NCBI GenBank assembly: GCA_933207985.1
Contig: OW240915.1
Location: 274,207,082 to 274,271,081 of the forward strand
From: Pelobates cultripes
Taxonomy: Eukaryota > Chordata > Amphibia > Anura > Pelobatidae
DNA: 64,000 bases
Reading direction: 5' to 3'
The notes under the pieces are model-generated. The model worked only from the letters and a program-made list of their open reading frames with translations, made no database searches and had not been told where the DNA came from. Below are positions 46,701 through 57,076 of this stretch, one piece after another. The stretch's first letter is position 1, and the number at the start of each line of letters is the position of its first letter. The translations under genes were made by a program, and so were the position numbers.

Positions 46701-49700
46701 GCTACGTTGGCTTATTGCAAATCAGCTAATGGATCACTGACTTTCTTGCAGCAGTAATGGTCAGTCTCCAGACCTTAATCCCATAGAAAATCTGTGGAGG
46801 GAGCTGAAGGTTCGAGTTGCCAAATGTCAGCCTCTAAACCTTAATGACATGGAGAGGATCTGCAAAGAGGAGTGGGACAAAATCCCTCCTGAGATGTGTG
46901 CAAACCTGGTGGCCAACTACAAGAAACGTCTGACCTCTGCGATTGCCAACAAGGGTTTTGCCACCAAGTACTAAGTCGAAGGGGGTCAAATACTTAATTC
47001 ACTAATTGACATGCAAATCAATTTATAACTGTTTTGACATGCGTTTCTGGATTTTTTTTGTTGTTATGTCTTTCACTGTTAAAATACACCTACTATTAAA
47101 ATTATAGACTGATCATTTCTTTGTCAGTGGGCAAACGTTCAAAATCAGCAGGGAATCAAATACGTTTTTCCCTCACTGTATCTGTCGGGGCGGATATTAA
47201 TTGTAGTAATCTGCAAACTGTGGCCATGTAGCTTTAAAACTTTTTGTCATGTTTTTGGCCACGGATATCGACCAGCTGTTAGCAATAACAACATTGTTAA
47301 TTAGTACTCAGTTATTTAAAGGGTAATTAATCATGTTAAACAGTAAAGCAAACCAGGAGGACTGTGTCCATGTAAGATAAATAAGATGATCTAGTAATAG
47401 GTTGATTTGATGATTTGCTCAATTACAGGAATGATTTTATTAACATAGCGTATAGTACCTCCTTTCAGTGTTCCACAAAAGTCAAATTCATCATGCTCTC
47501 CTGAACAAAGAATCGTTCTTCTTTCTGAAACGGTCATGGGTCCATACCATACGTCAACAGAAACTGATAAGCGATGTAAATTCATTTCTGAGAAAAAAAT
47601 ACAAAACTTTCATGTTAAACTATTATTAACCCCTTCCCGACCGTGGACGGAAATTTTCCGTCAACCTTGTCCTTCAGTTAAGGACCGTTGACGGAAAATT
47701 TCCGTCATTTTCTTAAGTTAACCCCAGATCGCCGCGATCGCGGCAATCGCGGGGTTAACGGTGCTCCGGTCTGCCTCTGCATTAGAGGCAGACCGGGAGC
47801 ACCCGATCGGGCTGCCCCAGCACCGGTGCTCGCTCTGACAGCATGTCAGAGCGAGCACATGTGCTCCACATACTCACCTTCCGCCTCCCTGCACTTCCGG
47901 GTTCTGTGTGAAGTGCAGGGAGACGGATCAGTGCTGATCTGCTTCCCTGTGTAAAAAAAAAAAAATTAAAGTTAAATCCCACCCCCCCCTGCCCCTGTTT
48001 TAATAAAATTAACCCCTTCCCTGCCAATTGATCACTGACTACAGTGATCAATTGGCAGGGTATACATTTTAATGTCATCTGATTTTTTTTTTTTAACCCC
48101 TGAGGGTTAATTATTTTTTTTTTAACCCTCAGGGGTTAAATTTATTTTATTAATTAATTTAAATATTAAAAAATTATATATTTAGCTAGCTGGGATGGGT
48201 GGAAGTTAGTGGGGAATTGGGGAATTTGGTGTTAGGCTAACTAGGGGTTAACGTTAAAAAAAGTTTTAAAATAAGCTTTAAAAAGGTAAAAAAATTATTT
48301 TTTTTAAATGTTTTAGTAACGTTTAAGTAAAAAAAAAAAAAATACCACCCCCTTTACCCAGTCTAAATAAAAATTAACCCCTTCCCTGCCAGATGATCAC
48401 TGCCTACAGTGATCAAAATACAGATCACAGTATTATACTGTGATCTAATTTTTTTAACCCCTGAGGATTAACTTTTATTTATTTTTTTTAACCCTCAGGG
48501 GTTCCATTTATTTAATTAATTTAAATATTTTATAATTAAATATTTTGCTAGCTGGGGTGGGTGGGAGTTATGGGAAAATGGGGAATTTACGGTTAGTGCT
48601 GCTTACTGCTAGTTAGGGGTTAACGGTAAAAGAAAAGTTTAGAAAAAAAATTAAAAGTGTAAAAAAGTTAAGATAGTGTAAAACATTTAATAAGTAAAAA
48701 AAAAAGTTTAAAAATGGGTTTTACAAAGTAAAAAAAGTTTTACAAAGTAAAAAAATACATTTAAAAATGCTCATTACCACTACACTTGGTACAAGCTAGC
48801 GGAAATATTATCCCACGCTAAGGTTCAAAATATGCCTTTTGAATTACCCTGGGATGTCTTCTTTAAGAAATGATATGCCTTTATGGTGTAATTGGATGAT
48901 ATAGCCTTGTAAAATACTCTAAAATGGGACATGGACACAGCGTAAAAATTCAAAGTTTGGAAAAAACTGGAATGGCTGTGTCTCAAATGTGCCCCTTCAA
49001 TGTCCACATATACCTGGCAAAGGTACATACGGGGGTATTGCTGTACTCAGCGACATAGCTGAACAACATATGAAGTAGTATACAGTCGTAGTACACATAA
49101 GGTTTGCAAAATATACTGCGCAAACTCACTTTGTGTGTCAAAAAGGCAGAAAAAATGCTTATTACCACTACACTTGGTACAAGCTAGCGGAAAAATTATC
49201 CCACGCTAAGGTTCAAAATAGGCCTTTTGAATTACCCCGGGATGTCTTCTTTAAGAAATGGTATGCCTTTATGGTGTAATTGGATTATATAGCCTTTTAA
49301 AATACTCTAAAATGGGACATGGACACAGCGTAAAAATTCAAAGTTTAAAAAAATGGAATGGCTGTGTCTCAAATGTGCCCCTTCAATGTCCACATAAACC
49401 TGGCAAAGGTACATACGGGGGTATTGATGTACTCAGCCGACATAGCTGAGCAACATATGAAGTAGTATACAGTCGTAGTACACATAAGGTTTGCAAAATA
49501 TACTGCGCAAACTCACTTTGTGTGTCAAAAAGGCAGAAAAAATGCTTATTACCACTACACTTGGTACAAGCTAGCGGAAAAATTATCCCACGCTAAGGTT
49601 CAAAATATGCCTTTTGAATTACCCCGGGATGTCTTCTTTAAGAAATGGTATGCCTTTATGGTGTAATTGGATTATATAGCCTTTTAAAATACTCTAAAAT

Positions 49701-52700
49701 GGGACATGGACACAGCGTAAAAATTCAAAGTTTGAAAAAAATGGAATGGCTGTGTCTCAAATGTGCCCCTTCAATGTCCACATATACCTGGCAAAGGTAC
49801 ATACGGGGGTATTGATGTACTCAGCCGACATAGCTGAGCAACATATGAAGTAGTATACAGTCGTAGTACACATAAGGTTTGCAAAATATACTGCGCAAAC
49901 TCACTTTGTGTGTCAAAAAGGCAGAAAAAATGCTTATTACCACTACACTTGGTACAAGCTAGCGGAAAAATGATCCCACGCTAAGGTTCAAAATATGCCT
50001 TTTGAAATACCCTGGGATGTCTTCTTTAAGAAATGGTATGGCTTTATGGGGTATTTGGATTATATAGCCTGGTAAAATACTCTAAAATGGGACATGGGAA
50101 CAGTGTAAAAATTTAAAGTTTGAAATGAACTGGAATGGCTGTGTCCCAAATGTGCCCCTCCGATGTCCACATATACCTGGCAAAGGTACATACGGGGGTA
50201 TTGATGTACTCAGCCGACATAGCTGAGCAACATATGAAGTATTATACAGTCGTAGCACACATAAGATTTGCAAAATGTACTGCGCAAATTTACTTTGTGT
50301 GTCAAAAAGGCAAAAAAACGCTTATTACCATTACACTTGGTACAAGCTAGCGGAAAAATTATCCCACGCTAAGGTTCAAAATATGCCTTTTGAAATACCC
50401 TGGGATGTGTTCTTTAAGAAATGGTATGCCTTTATGGTGTAGTTGTAATATGTAGCCTGCTCAAGTGCTCCAAAGTGGAACACAGACGTATCAAAACCCT
50501 CCATGAAAATTCACACTTAAAAACCTTAACTTGTTATGTCTCTTTTATAGCAGTGTAACTTCACAAAATAGTGTCTAGGTCATACATTGGGCATATTGTT
50601 TTACTCAGAAGACTTAGCTGAGCATAATTTGGGGGGTTTGAACTTAGTGGCACATATGAAATGTACAAAATGCCCAGCAAAAATGTAATCCGTATGTAAA
50701 AAATGCCCAAAATTATTTTTTACCACATACTTTGGCATATATTGGTGAAAAAATGGGGGCATGTTAAGGCACAATATGCACCATATGAGATACCCTGGAG
50801 TGTCTACTTTTATAAATGGTAGGCCTTTGTGGGTTTTTTTTGAACAGTCAAACTGCTATAATACCCCAAATTGAAGCATAGGCCCATTAAATCCGCCTCT
50901 CAAAATTCTACTGTAAATGTTGAAACGGACAGGTCTCCTATATGGCACTGTAGCTTCACGAAATAGTGCCAAAGACATACAATGGGGGTATCGTTGTACT
51001 CAGCAGAAGTAACTGAACACAAAATAAAACTTTGTACAGGAATAGCACACACCAACTTTACAAAATATACATGGGAAGTTCTTTGTTATAAGTTTGTGTG
51101 CCAAAAACTCCAAAAAACTAAATTTTACTCCAATATTTAGCAGAGATTGGCGGTGAAATGGCTACTTAGAAAGTGTCAAAAAACCTTAGGACAATAGCCT
51201 GTGATGTCTACTTTATATAAATATATACTTTTGTGTGGCAATTTTGTTTTCTTTTATGGCTATTAAGCTTACAAGACAAACATACAAAATTCTAAAATCG
51301 CTCTACATTAAAAGTTTATTTTACTCCTTGTGCTTTATGACCTGTAACTACCAAAAAAAACTTTAAATCCCAGACACATTATATATTTTGTAAATCAGAA
51401 CAACTAAATAAATTTATTTTTAATTACTTTCTTTAACCTGCACTAATTAGGCACACATTATTATTGCAAAAACTGTACAAAAAACACAAAATTTTTCTTT
51501 TTTTTGCATTTTTCTGTATTTTTTAAATAATAAATAAGCATTTATATATATATATATGTTACATCAAATTAAAGCCCTTTATGTCCTTTAAAAAACAGTA
51601 TATAATATGTGTCGGTGCAATAAACGAGAGAGATGCAAATTGCAGTTGAACGCATACAGCAAGAAAATGCAAAAATTGCTTGTGTCATTAAGCGTAAGAC
51701 AAGCTTCTGAAGCTGTGTCCTTAAGGGGTTAATAATTACTTTAAAGGAACAATCCCACCCCATAACAACTTAAGCTTATTTCTCTTTGTAGTGTAATAAG
51801 AGCAAGGGAGAGCCAGATGGACACTCTCAGCCTATCAGTTGAGAAAAAGCTATCAGCCCCAAATTTGTGGTTACACCATTGTCAAACTATTTTACCCCTG
51901 ATAAGTAGATGGCGCCCAGACACTCCTAACTACAAGAAGATAAATCTATATCCCCGCTGTTGATGTTAATATTGTTTTCGTTGTTCAACACACTCTGTTA
52001 GCGCAGTTACACTCCCCACTTCAGACAAGGGCGCACCAGCAGATATTCAGAGACATTACCCCTTCCTACAGCCCTCTAGGATAACGGCAACACAAACAAA
52101 GGGCTACAGCATCCCCCCTCATAATGGGTCAAAAGGAACCCATAAGGCTATCTCAAGCCCAATAGACCATCTACATAACTTAAACCCAAACATCAGGAAC
52201 TCCTCCACATGGCATAGACTTTTCACCCTCGCGGCCCTAGGAGTCATGCCACTCGAGCATCCACCACACACACACCCTGCCCTCCCTGTGGTATACTGGC
52301 CTAGATATGTCGGACAACACCCTACTAGCTGGGGCCTCACACCCCACGAGATATAGCTCTCTCTAAGTGGCCCAACAGCACACAAACAAATGCGTAGGGG
52401 TTTAATACTCCTTCACTACTCTCCACTCACATTTAACTATACTATTTTTCTCACTCAACATAAACCTAAGTAACTAGGCAACTGAGCATACACACCGAAG
52501 CCCAACAAAATACAGATAGACGCATAGAACACAACAGACAAGAATGCTTAGTATTGAATATAAATACCTAGTTTCCTCAACATAAAAATGTGCAACAACT
52601 TCAAGATGCCATGCATATGATTTTTACTATGTTTTCCTGCCTGCCTGCAAAAGTTGTTGAGGCTTTGCAAGCCTGTTTATACCACCACGCACAGAAAAAT

Positions 52701-55700
52701 AAAGAATGATAAAGAATGATTTTAAAAAGGGTGTTTATAATAAATGCATACTTGGTATCCATGATATTGAAGTCCTGAATTTTCCATTAATGCTGTAGAC
52801 ACATGGTTCAAAGAAAATAATTGGTGGATTCCTTTCATCTAAAAACAAACAAAAAAGCGATATAATTAAATGTTTATATTTTTCTAGTATTTGCTGCCAC
52901 ATAACATCTCCCTAGATTGCTTACCATGCCGTACAACACTTTAGAATTAGAAATGTGTAGACTCTATTATTCCAATATGACATTGAAGTACTTAGAAATT
53001 ACACTATGGAGTACAAATATTTTAAGTTTGCCACATAATATGAAAGCCACATGGGAAACTCAAAAATTATTTTCTGAGGAACTAAAACTCAGTCTACTGG
53101 TAGTTGTCACAGTGAGGACAACTACAAGACCTTAAAGGGATTTGATTATTTATTGAATACAGTTGTAAAGAGTAAAAAAAAAAAACCTTTAACCTTTTGA
53201 ATATATCTCCAGGATGCAATATGCATAATTAAAATGCATCATATTACTATTAACAATAAATCACTGTTAAATATTTTGTTAATACGCCAATGATCCCATT
53301 TCAATCACCCAGTGGTGAAGAACTGAGAAGACTGTGACAGTTTGACTCCATTAAATGCTTTGCATGATGATGTCCAGCATTTTCAGAATCCCGATAGGAA
53401 AACATTGAGTCATTGCCTTGTGCTCACTGGGTTTGCGCATTAGGTTCCCCTGTTTGGCTGACATTGGCAGAGGAGGAGCCCGACTCACCGCCGAGGGACA
53501 TTGGCACTGGAAATCGGAAAGCATGTAATCCTTTATATCACCGAGGTAGGGGGATTTAAAGAGGGGGGTAAAGGGTTACTACAGTGCTCTTTTAAATTTT
53601 GGAACCAAATAAGGATATGCCTAAAATATGGACTATTGGGGTTCTTGAAAACTGGGTTGAGAATTGGGATCAACTGCCATTGAGTGTTCTGATTCTGCAA
53701 CTCAGATCTATGATGATGACACTTTATGTGCAATACTACTTTAAGTCTGTTTACATTTTGAATCGTTATAGTAATGCAACTCTAAACACCATATGCACCA
53801 AAACAAATTTAGCTTAATAAAGCAGTTTTGGTGTATAGATCATGCCCCTGCAGTCTCACTGCTCAGTTTGCTGTCATTTAGGAGTTAAATCACTTTGTTT
53901 ATACAGCTCAAGTCACACCTTCTTGCATGTGACTGGCACAGCCTTCCTAAATACTTCCTGTAAAGAGAGATCTAAAGTTTAAACTATATTTATTGCATAT
54001 TCTGCTTAATTTAGAATTTATTGTCTCTTGCGCTGTTGAAAGTCTTATAGACCATACTGAAAAAGTGATTTAACTCCTAAATGACAGAGAATGGAGCAGT
54101 GAGACTGCAGGGTCATGATCTATATGCTAAAACTGCTTCATTAAGCTAAAGTTTGATGTGTTTAGTATCCCTTTCAATTTTAGCACTCCTATTCAAAACC
54201 TCACTAGTGGGTTAGGAGTACTAAATAGCATTAGTGTAGGGGGAACAGTTGAGACTAGCAAGAGAGGTAAATGCAAATTGGCAGTTGGTTAAAGTGACAT
54301 ATAGGGGTTGAAATTGATTGTCCTTTACTCCTTTTTGCTTATTTACAGTGGGATTGATGGTGAAGATATTTTTTTTCGAAAGGACCTGAAAAAAAGTGTC
54401 AGATTTTGTACTGAATCAAATCTATATTACATCATCCTCACATATGAAAAGGAAATCATTGGAAAAGTACAATCAAATAAGCATGTCTCAGATTTAACAT
54501 TCAAAAGGTTTAACATTTAAAAGTTATCGTTTACACACCATTAGTGTTAAAAATCCATCAAGTCACTCTGAAAACAAACCAATAGGAAAGGAATTATTTG
54601 GTGAATCGAGGAGCTACAGAAATATTTATTAAAGGGACACTACAGTCAACATATAAAAGCAAGAAAGACAGGTCCCCCAGCCTTCTTTCTTGCTTTTATA
54701 GGAACTTGCCATAAAAAAAAAAAATCTGAGTAATAATAAACTTACCTCCGTTCCAGCGCCAAGCTCCCAGCTAGGCCACGCCCCCTTTTTCATCAAAATG
54801 ACTAAATCGCAGGGCCAAATAGGACGCTTCTCCTTGGGAAGTGTCATCGTGATGTGGTGCGCATGCGTGGTTTCGAGCTGCATCAATTGCATTCTTCATA
54901 GAGCGGCATTGAATGCCGCCCCATGAAGAAACTCAGCGCTCAACTGTGCATGTGCGCGGAATTCGCGTTCGCGAGCTGAGCTGTCTGACTGATTTTCTCC
55001 CTTGGCCCCCACCCATGAGCGGTGGGTGGGGGCCCTAAATAAAAATGGGGGAGACCTATTGTCCTCCCCGGCCCCCACCCATGAGTGGTGGGTGGGAGCC
55101 CTAAATGAAAATGTTAACCCCCCAGGTGACTAGGGGTCCCCACTCCCCTAGTCACACCCCCACCCCCAAAAAATAATAAATCCCTACATACCCCCCTCAC
55201 CGTAAAAATAGTGAGGGGGAACAATAAAACGAAATCCCTGTAAATAAAAAATAACTTAGCATTTGATGTCTTTTTTCTAAAATCTTATTTTTTCAGGCCC
55301 AAAAAGGCCAAATAAAAGTCCATAATACCTGTCTGAATTAAAAAAAACAAAAAACTGAGCGCCCAAAAAAATATGACGAAAAGAAAAAAACCCAACGCTA
55401 AAAAATAATCCATCTTCACCCATGGAGGGCACGACGCAGATTGAGCTCTTCAGGGCAGGGAAAGGCTTTCCCCGCCCTGCAATTTGGCTCAGAGCGCTCC
55501 GATTGGTTGGTTTAAGGTAAATGAAGAGACAGACAGGTAAGTCTCTAAATTTACCTGTCACAGCACTCTGATTGGTTGGCTTGAAATCCAACAAATCAGA
55601 GTGTTCTGTGGCATTTTACACAGCGTAGAAAAGTTATTTGGAATTTTCCCATACTGTGTAATTTGACTGGTAAAAACACTCTGACAATGGGTCCCCCCCT

Positions 55701-56742
55701 ACATTTTCATTTAGGGCCTCCACCCGCTGCTCAGGGGTGGGGGTTAGAGAGGGAGGACTATAGGTCCCCCATCCCCATATTATAATTTAGGGCCTCCACC
55801 CGCCGCTCAGGGTTGGGGGCTGGGGGCAATAAGTAAACTAAATTTACTTAGTATTAGTAAATTTGTCTGAAAGACCAATTTAGGTCTTTTAGCCTTTTGG
55901 TAGATAGCTCCCGATACCGTGGGAATTAGGGAGCTATCTACTAAGCAGCTGCAAGATGCACACTTTGCTCCTCCGCTGGTTAAAGCTGGTCAGGCGTAGG
56001 AAACCTCCATAAGAAAAAATTGTCCCTTCTTTGTCTTATGTTTTAAGGAAAACAAGAGCAGAAAGGAAGAAATGAAGAACAGATTCTGACAGAGGGAGAG
56101 AAGAGGAATCGATAGGGGAAAGGTAAGTTCGGCATGATAATGCCTCTTTAAGAAGCCAGCACTCAACAATATACTGACAAATAAAAGAGCATCTTCCATA
56201 GTCCCTACCTTCAGGCCATAATTTTTTATTTTACATTTTATTCTACAGTATATGAAAATAGCTATGAAGGTACAAGGTGAAAATGACCTTTGTGTCAATG
56301 TCTAGACATTTACAGTAGTTGGAACAACAAGAAGTGGCTTGTTCAGACAAGTAGGCATGCAGTGTTTGAATTAAAAAGGAAACTAAAACACATTAAGTAG
56401 GAAATTACAAAATTAAAAAGTACTCAACCAATGATTGTAATATCGTCAAAATCAATGCAATAAAGACTAAAAACAAACAAAGTTAACTCTGCCTAAATGA
56501 ACCGTGAACACAGTTTCTGAAGGTAAAGTGAGGTGAAAAAGAGAATAGAAAGGAAACACAGGAAGCTGCAACACAATTATAACATTTATACTAAACATAA
56601 AACATATTAAACATAAAGTTATTTTATACCCACCGCACAGTGTGTAGCTGATATCCATGGTTGGAGACTGGCAAACTATGTACGTTTTACATGTCGCCAA
56701 AATGAAAACACCAGACAGAGACAGCCACCTTAAATATAACGT
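40681..56742 (-). CDS. LY96: LY96 (MD-2), five coding exons, 155 residues; initiator codon reads ACG
   Basis: Joined minus-strand exons: 56742-56634, 52838-52752, 47587-47459, 41747-41695 and 40770-40681. The total is 468 nt including the stop, and exon phases 1,1,1,0 join without a break. MD-2 is the secreted ML-fold protein that binds lipid A in a hydrophobic pocket and pairs with TLR4 outside the cell. Landmarks: hydrophobic signal segment (residues 1-16), [46 protein letters not shown] and [11 protein letters not shown], ending NLTIKV. Six of the seven human MD-2 cysteines have counterparts (24, 36, 49, 93, 103, 146); human C133 is replaced by Ile131, and extra cysteines occur at 18 and 143. 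Human F126 and K128 match F124 and K126; K132 is Thr130. One N-glycosylation sequon is present (N150). Human MD-2 has 160 residues and five exons. MD-1 (LY86) is a less good match across exons 1 and 4. The expected ATG at 56742-56740 is ACG. Confidence 0.9.
40957..41234. mobile_element. Palindromic MITE in LY96 intron 4, 278 bp
   Basis: Ends AGTGATGTGCCGAACGG and CCGTTCGGACATCACT. The two halves (for example aggactccagtcagcaggca, ccagccaatcagcagcagac, aggaggtgggatgg and their inverses) pair over most of the length. It forms one long hairpin with a short loop near 41095. Its end is related to the repeat at 38913. Confidence 0.88.
41330..41513. mobile_element. MITE fragment
   Basis: The right end ttatggtgtttggagtgttcctttaaaggg belongs to the TTAAAGGGACACT family. 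The left end is absent. Confidence 0.5.
41695..41747 (-). CDS. LY96: LY96 exon 4
   Basis: 53 nt between acceptor gtttctccag and donor AAG|GTACTG. It completes Glu109 and adds [17 protein letters not shown], matching human TVNTTISFSFKGIKFSK position for position. The exon is too short to stand out as an ORF and was found by homology and phase. Confidence 0.92.
42676..46110 (-). pseudogene. L2-clade LINE, minus strand, endonuclease and RT domains present but frame-broken
   Basis: The 3' tail is at 42676-42745 (inverse of gcgctatataaa plus gtaaagcgctacgg). About 265 bp of unrelated DNA (42746-43010) interrupt the 3' UTR. RT pieces: [17 protein letters not shown] (43480), [20 protein letters not shown] (43960), [20 protein letters not shown] (44570). 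Endonuclease pieces at 45452-45045: [24 protein letters not shown] and SDHHPLTF, three catalytic blocks of the AP-endonuclease fold. More endonuclease sequence is recognisable in other frames to about 45790, and an ORF fragment to 46110. It is the longest L2 copy in the window but has many frameshifts. Confidence 0.9.
46111..46759. other. Possible L2 5' region, otherwise no gene
   Basis: G/A-rich DNA that may be the L2 5' UTR to about 46560. A 22-bp near-identical direct repeat (gactttctt(g/t)cagcagtaatgg) occurs at about 46287 and 46739, next to the start of the Tc1 fragment. Confidence 0.4.
46760..47178 (+). pseudogene. Tc1/mariner fragment: transposase C-terminus and 3' end
   Basis: It encodes [13 protein letters not shown] sequence with a change ([18 protein letters not shown]), then [20 protein letters not shown] and NKGFATKY followed by a stop. 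The 3' end reads gggaatcaaatacgtttttccctcactgta. It is the same family as the 11.28-kb copy but keeps the opposite part of the transposase. The 5' part is missing. Confidence 0.92.
47459..47587 (-). CDS. LY96: LY96 exon 3
   Basis: 129 nt between acceptor tttttttctcag and donor G|GTACTA. It encodes [20 protein letters not shown] and [20 protein letters not shown], the most recognisable MD-2 block with its C-x9-C pair. A 4.1-kb TTAA element lies only 39 bp upstream of the acceptor junction. Confidence 0.95.
47630..51728 (+). mobile_element. 4.1-kb TTAA-flanked non-autonomous piggyBac-like element in LY96 intron 2
   Basis: TTAA flanks at 47626-47629 and 51729-51732. It begins CCCCTTCCCGACCGTGGACG with the same gacggaaattttccgtc hairpin as the transposase-bearing copy at 37894, and ends tgtccttaagggg. 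The first ~1.1 kb parallel that copy's leader, including ttaaccctcaggggttaa and agctagctggg blocks; this leader is itself partly duplicated (about 48000 and 48370). Where the other copy has the transposase ORF, this one has a tandem array. No transposase is encoded. Confidence 0.88.
48767..51300 (+). repeat. ~388-bp tandem array inside the TTAA element
   Basis: Units start aatgct(c/t)attaccactaca at 48767, 49154, 49541, 49929 and 50317, so the period is 387-388 bp. The first four are highly similar. The unit at 50317 diverges halfway, and two more decayed units can be traced at about 50710 and 51110. Landmarks per unit: ggtacaagctagcgg, gggatgtcttctttaagaaa, gggacatgg and tactcag(c)cgacatagctg. 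Confidence 0.92.
51733..52735 (+). mobile_element. Probable L1/Tx1 LINE 3' end
   Basis: The end caaaagttgttgaggctttg, caagcctgtttataccaccacgcac then aataaagaatgataaaga resembles the shorter tail near 14360-14440. The upstream part is C/A-rich (52000-52560), as in the 3' portion of frog L1 elements. No ORF is retained. The left border is uncertain. Confidence 0.45.
52752..52838 (-). CDS. LY96: LY96 exon 2
   Basis: 87 nt between acceptor ttgtttttag and donor A|GTATGC. The split codon G+AT gives Asp after the exon 1 Cys, as in the human C-D pair. It encodes [15 protein letters not shown] and FRTSISWIP, matching the first beta strands of the ML fold. Confidence 0.92.
52839..53784. other. LY96 intron 1, 3' part; MITE fragment at about 53300-53590
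   Basis: Bases 53340-53590 share gatgatgtccagcat, ggaaaacattgagtcatt, tgcgcattag and ggcagaggaggagcc with the 25.8-26.1-kb MITE. The rest shows no feature. Confidence 0.5.
53785..54172. mobile_element. Older copy of the ~545-bp TTAA MITE, internally deleted
   Basis: It matches the 35.0- and 57.1-kb copies through tttagcttaataaagcagtt, gcccctgcagtctcactgct, gtgatttaactcctaaatga and aaactgcttcattaagctaa. It lacks the middle section and has more substitutions. Confidence 0.8.
54173..54632. other. No gene seen
   Basis: A 70-codon ORF at 54308-54520 follows a tttacag acceptor-like site but has no recognised domain or neighbouring exon. It is left uncalled. Confidence 0.4.
54633..56147 (-). mobile_element. 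Composite: MITE left piece joined to a diverged inverted copy of the 15.4-kb element
   Basis: TTAA flanks at 54629-54632 and 56148-56151. The right end gttcggcatgataatgcctct corresponds to the left end of the 15368-18142 element. From about 54995 on, the contents follow that element in inverse: ggcccccacccatgagcgg units, cccctagtcac hairpin, aaaaatagtgaggggg, the ccatggagggc...gccctgcaa promoter-like block (its TATA is lost, reading aaaggctttccc), atccaacaaatcagagtgtt and cacagcgtagaaaag, then a reversed G/C unit. The left end agggacactacagtc belongs to a different MITE, so the element is chimeric or deleted at that side. Confidence 0.7.
56148..56633. other. LY96 intron 1, donor-proximal part
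   Basis: AT-rich, with no repeat family or exon recognised apart from the exon 1 donor at its right edge. Confidence 0.5.
56634..56742 (-). CDS. LY96: LY96 exon 1 (signal peptide and first cysteines)
   Basis: Encodes 36 codons plus one base. Donor G|GTGGGT. It supplies the signal peptide ([13 protein letters not shown]) and the VC...LC pair. An in-frame stop lies upstream (about 56782) with no ATG between. Codon 1, placed by comparison with the human length before the first conserved Cys, is ACG in a weak context (CAG ACG T). A tctttcag acceptor-like sequence directly precedes it, so an upstream exon carrying the ATG is the alternative. Confidence 0.8.
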
Positions 56743-57076
56743 CTGAAAGATTAGATGTGAAAAGATGGGGATCCTATCTCGTTATAAAATAGATGAACGT
56801 TAAATTTGCAAACAGGAAGGATGTGTGGTATGATTTCTGTGATATCCCTTTTTATAGTATCGCTGCGGACTATGTGATGAATATTTCTTTATAAGGGTTG
56901 GACAGCAGTATGTGCAATCAGGTGGCAAGTCACACATTCTAAATGCCATAAAGGGGCAGTTAGATATTCTGGGGAAGGACTATGTATCATTTTATTTTTT
57001 AGGAGTAATAGGGTAGATCCAAACATCAAGACTATTTGTTACTTACCGTCAACTAGTGTTTTTGTTTTTTAGTTAA
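56743..57076. other. LY96 upstream region
   Basis: Putative promoter side of LY96 on the minus strand. Visible motifs are a TTTATAA-like sequence (56782-56789), an ATTTGCAAAC C/EBP- or octamer-like site (56804-56813) and an adjacent ETS-like AGGAAGG core (56814-56820). The start site cannot be fixed, so their role is inference. Confidence 0.3.

Noticed and set aside
54308..54520. 70-codon ORF after a tttacag acceptor-like site in LY96 intron 1
   Set aside because: No homology recognised, opposite strand to LY96, no second exon. Kept only as a note.
40681..56742. Assignment of the ML-domain gene to MD-1 (LY86)
   Set aside because: The FCG..KGE and two-cysteine C-terminal pattern resemble MD-1. 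However, exon 1 (VC...SISYT-like C spacing), the TVHTW...FKQFSFAKG block and adjacency to JPH1 fit MD-2 better. A phylogeny could still overturn this.
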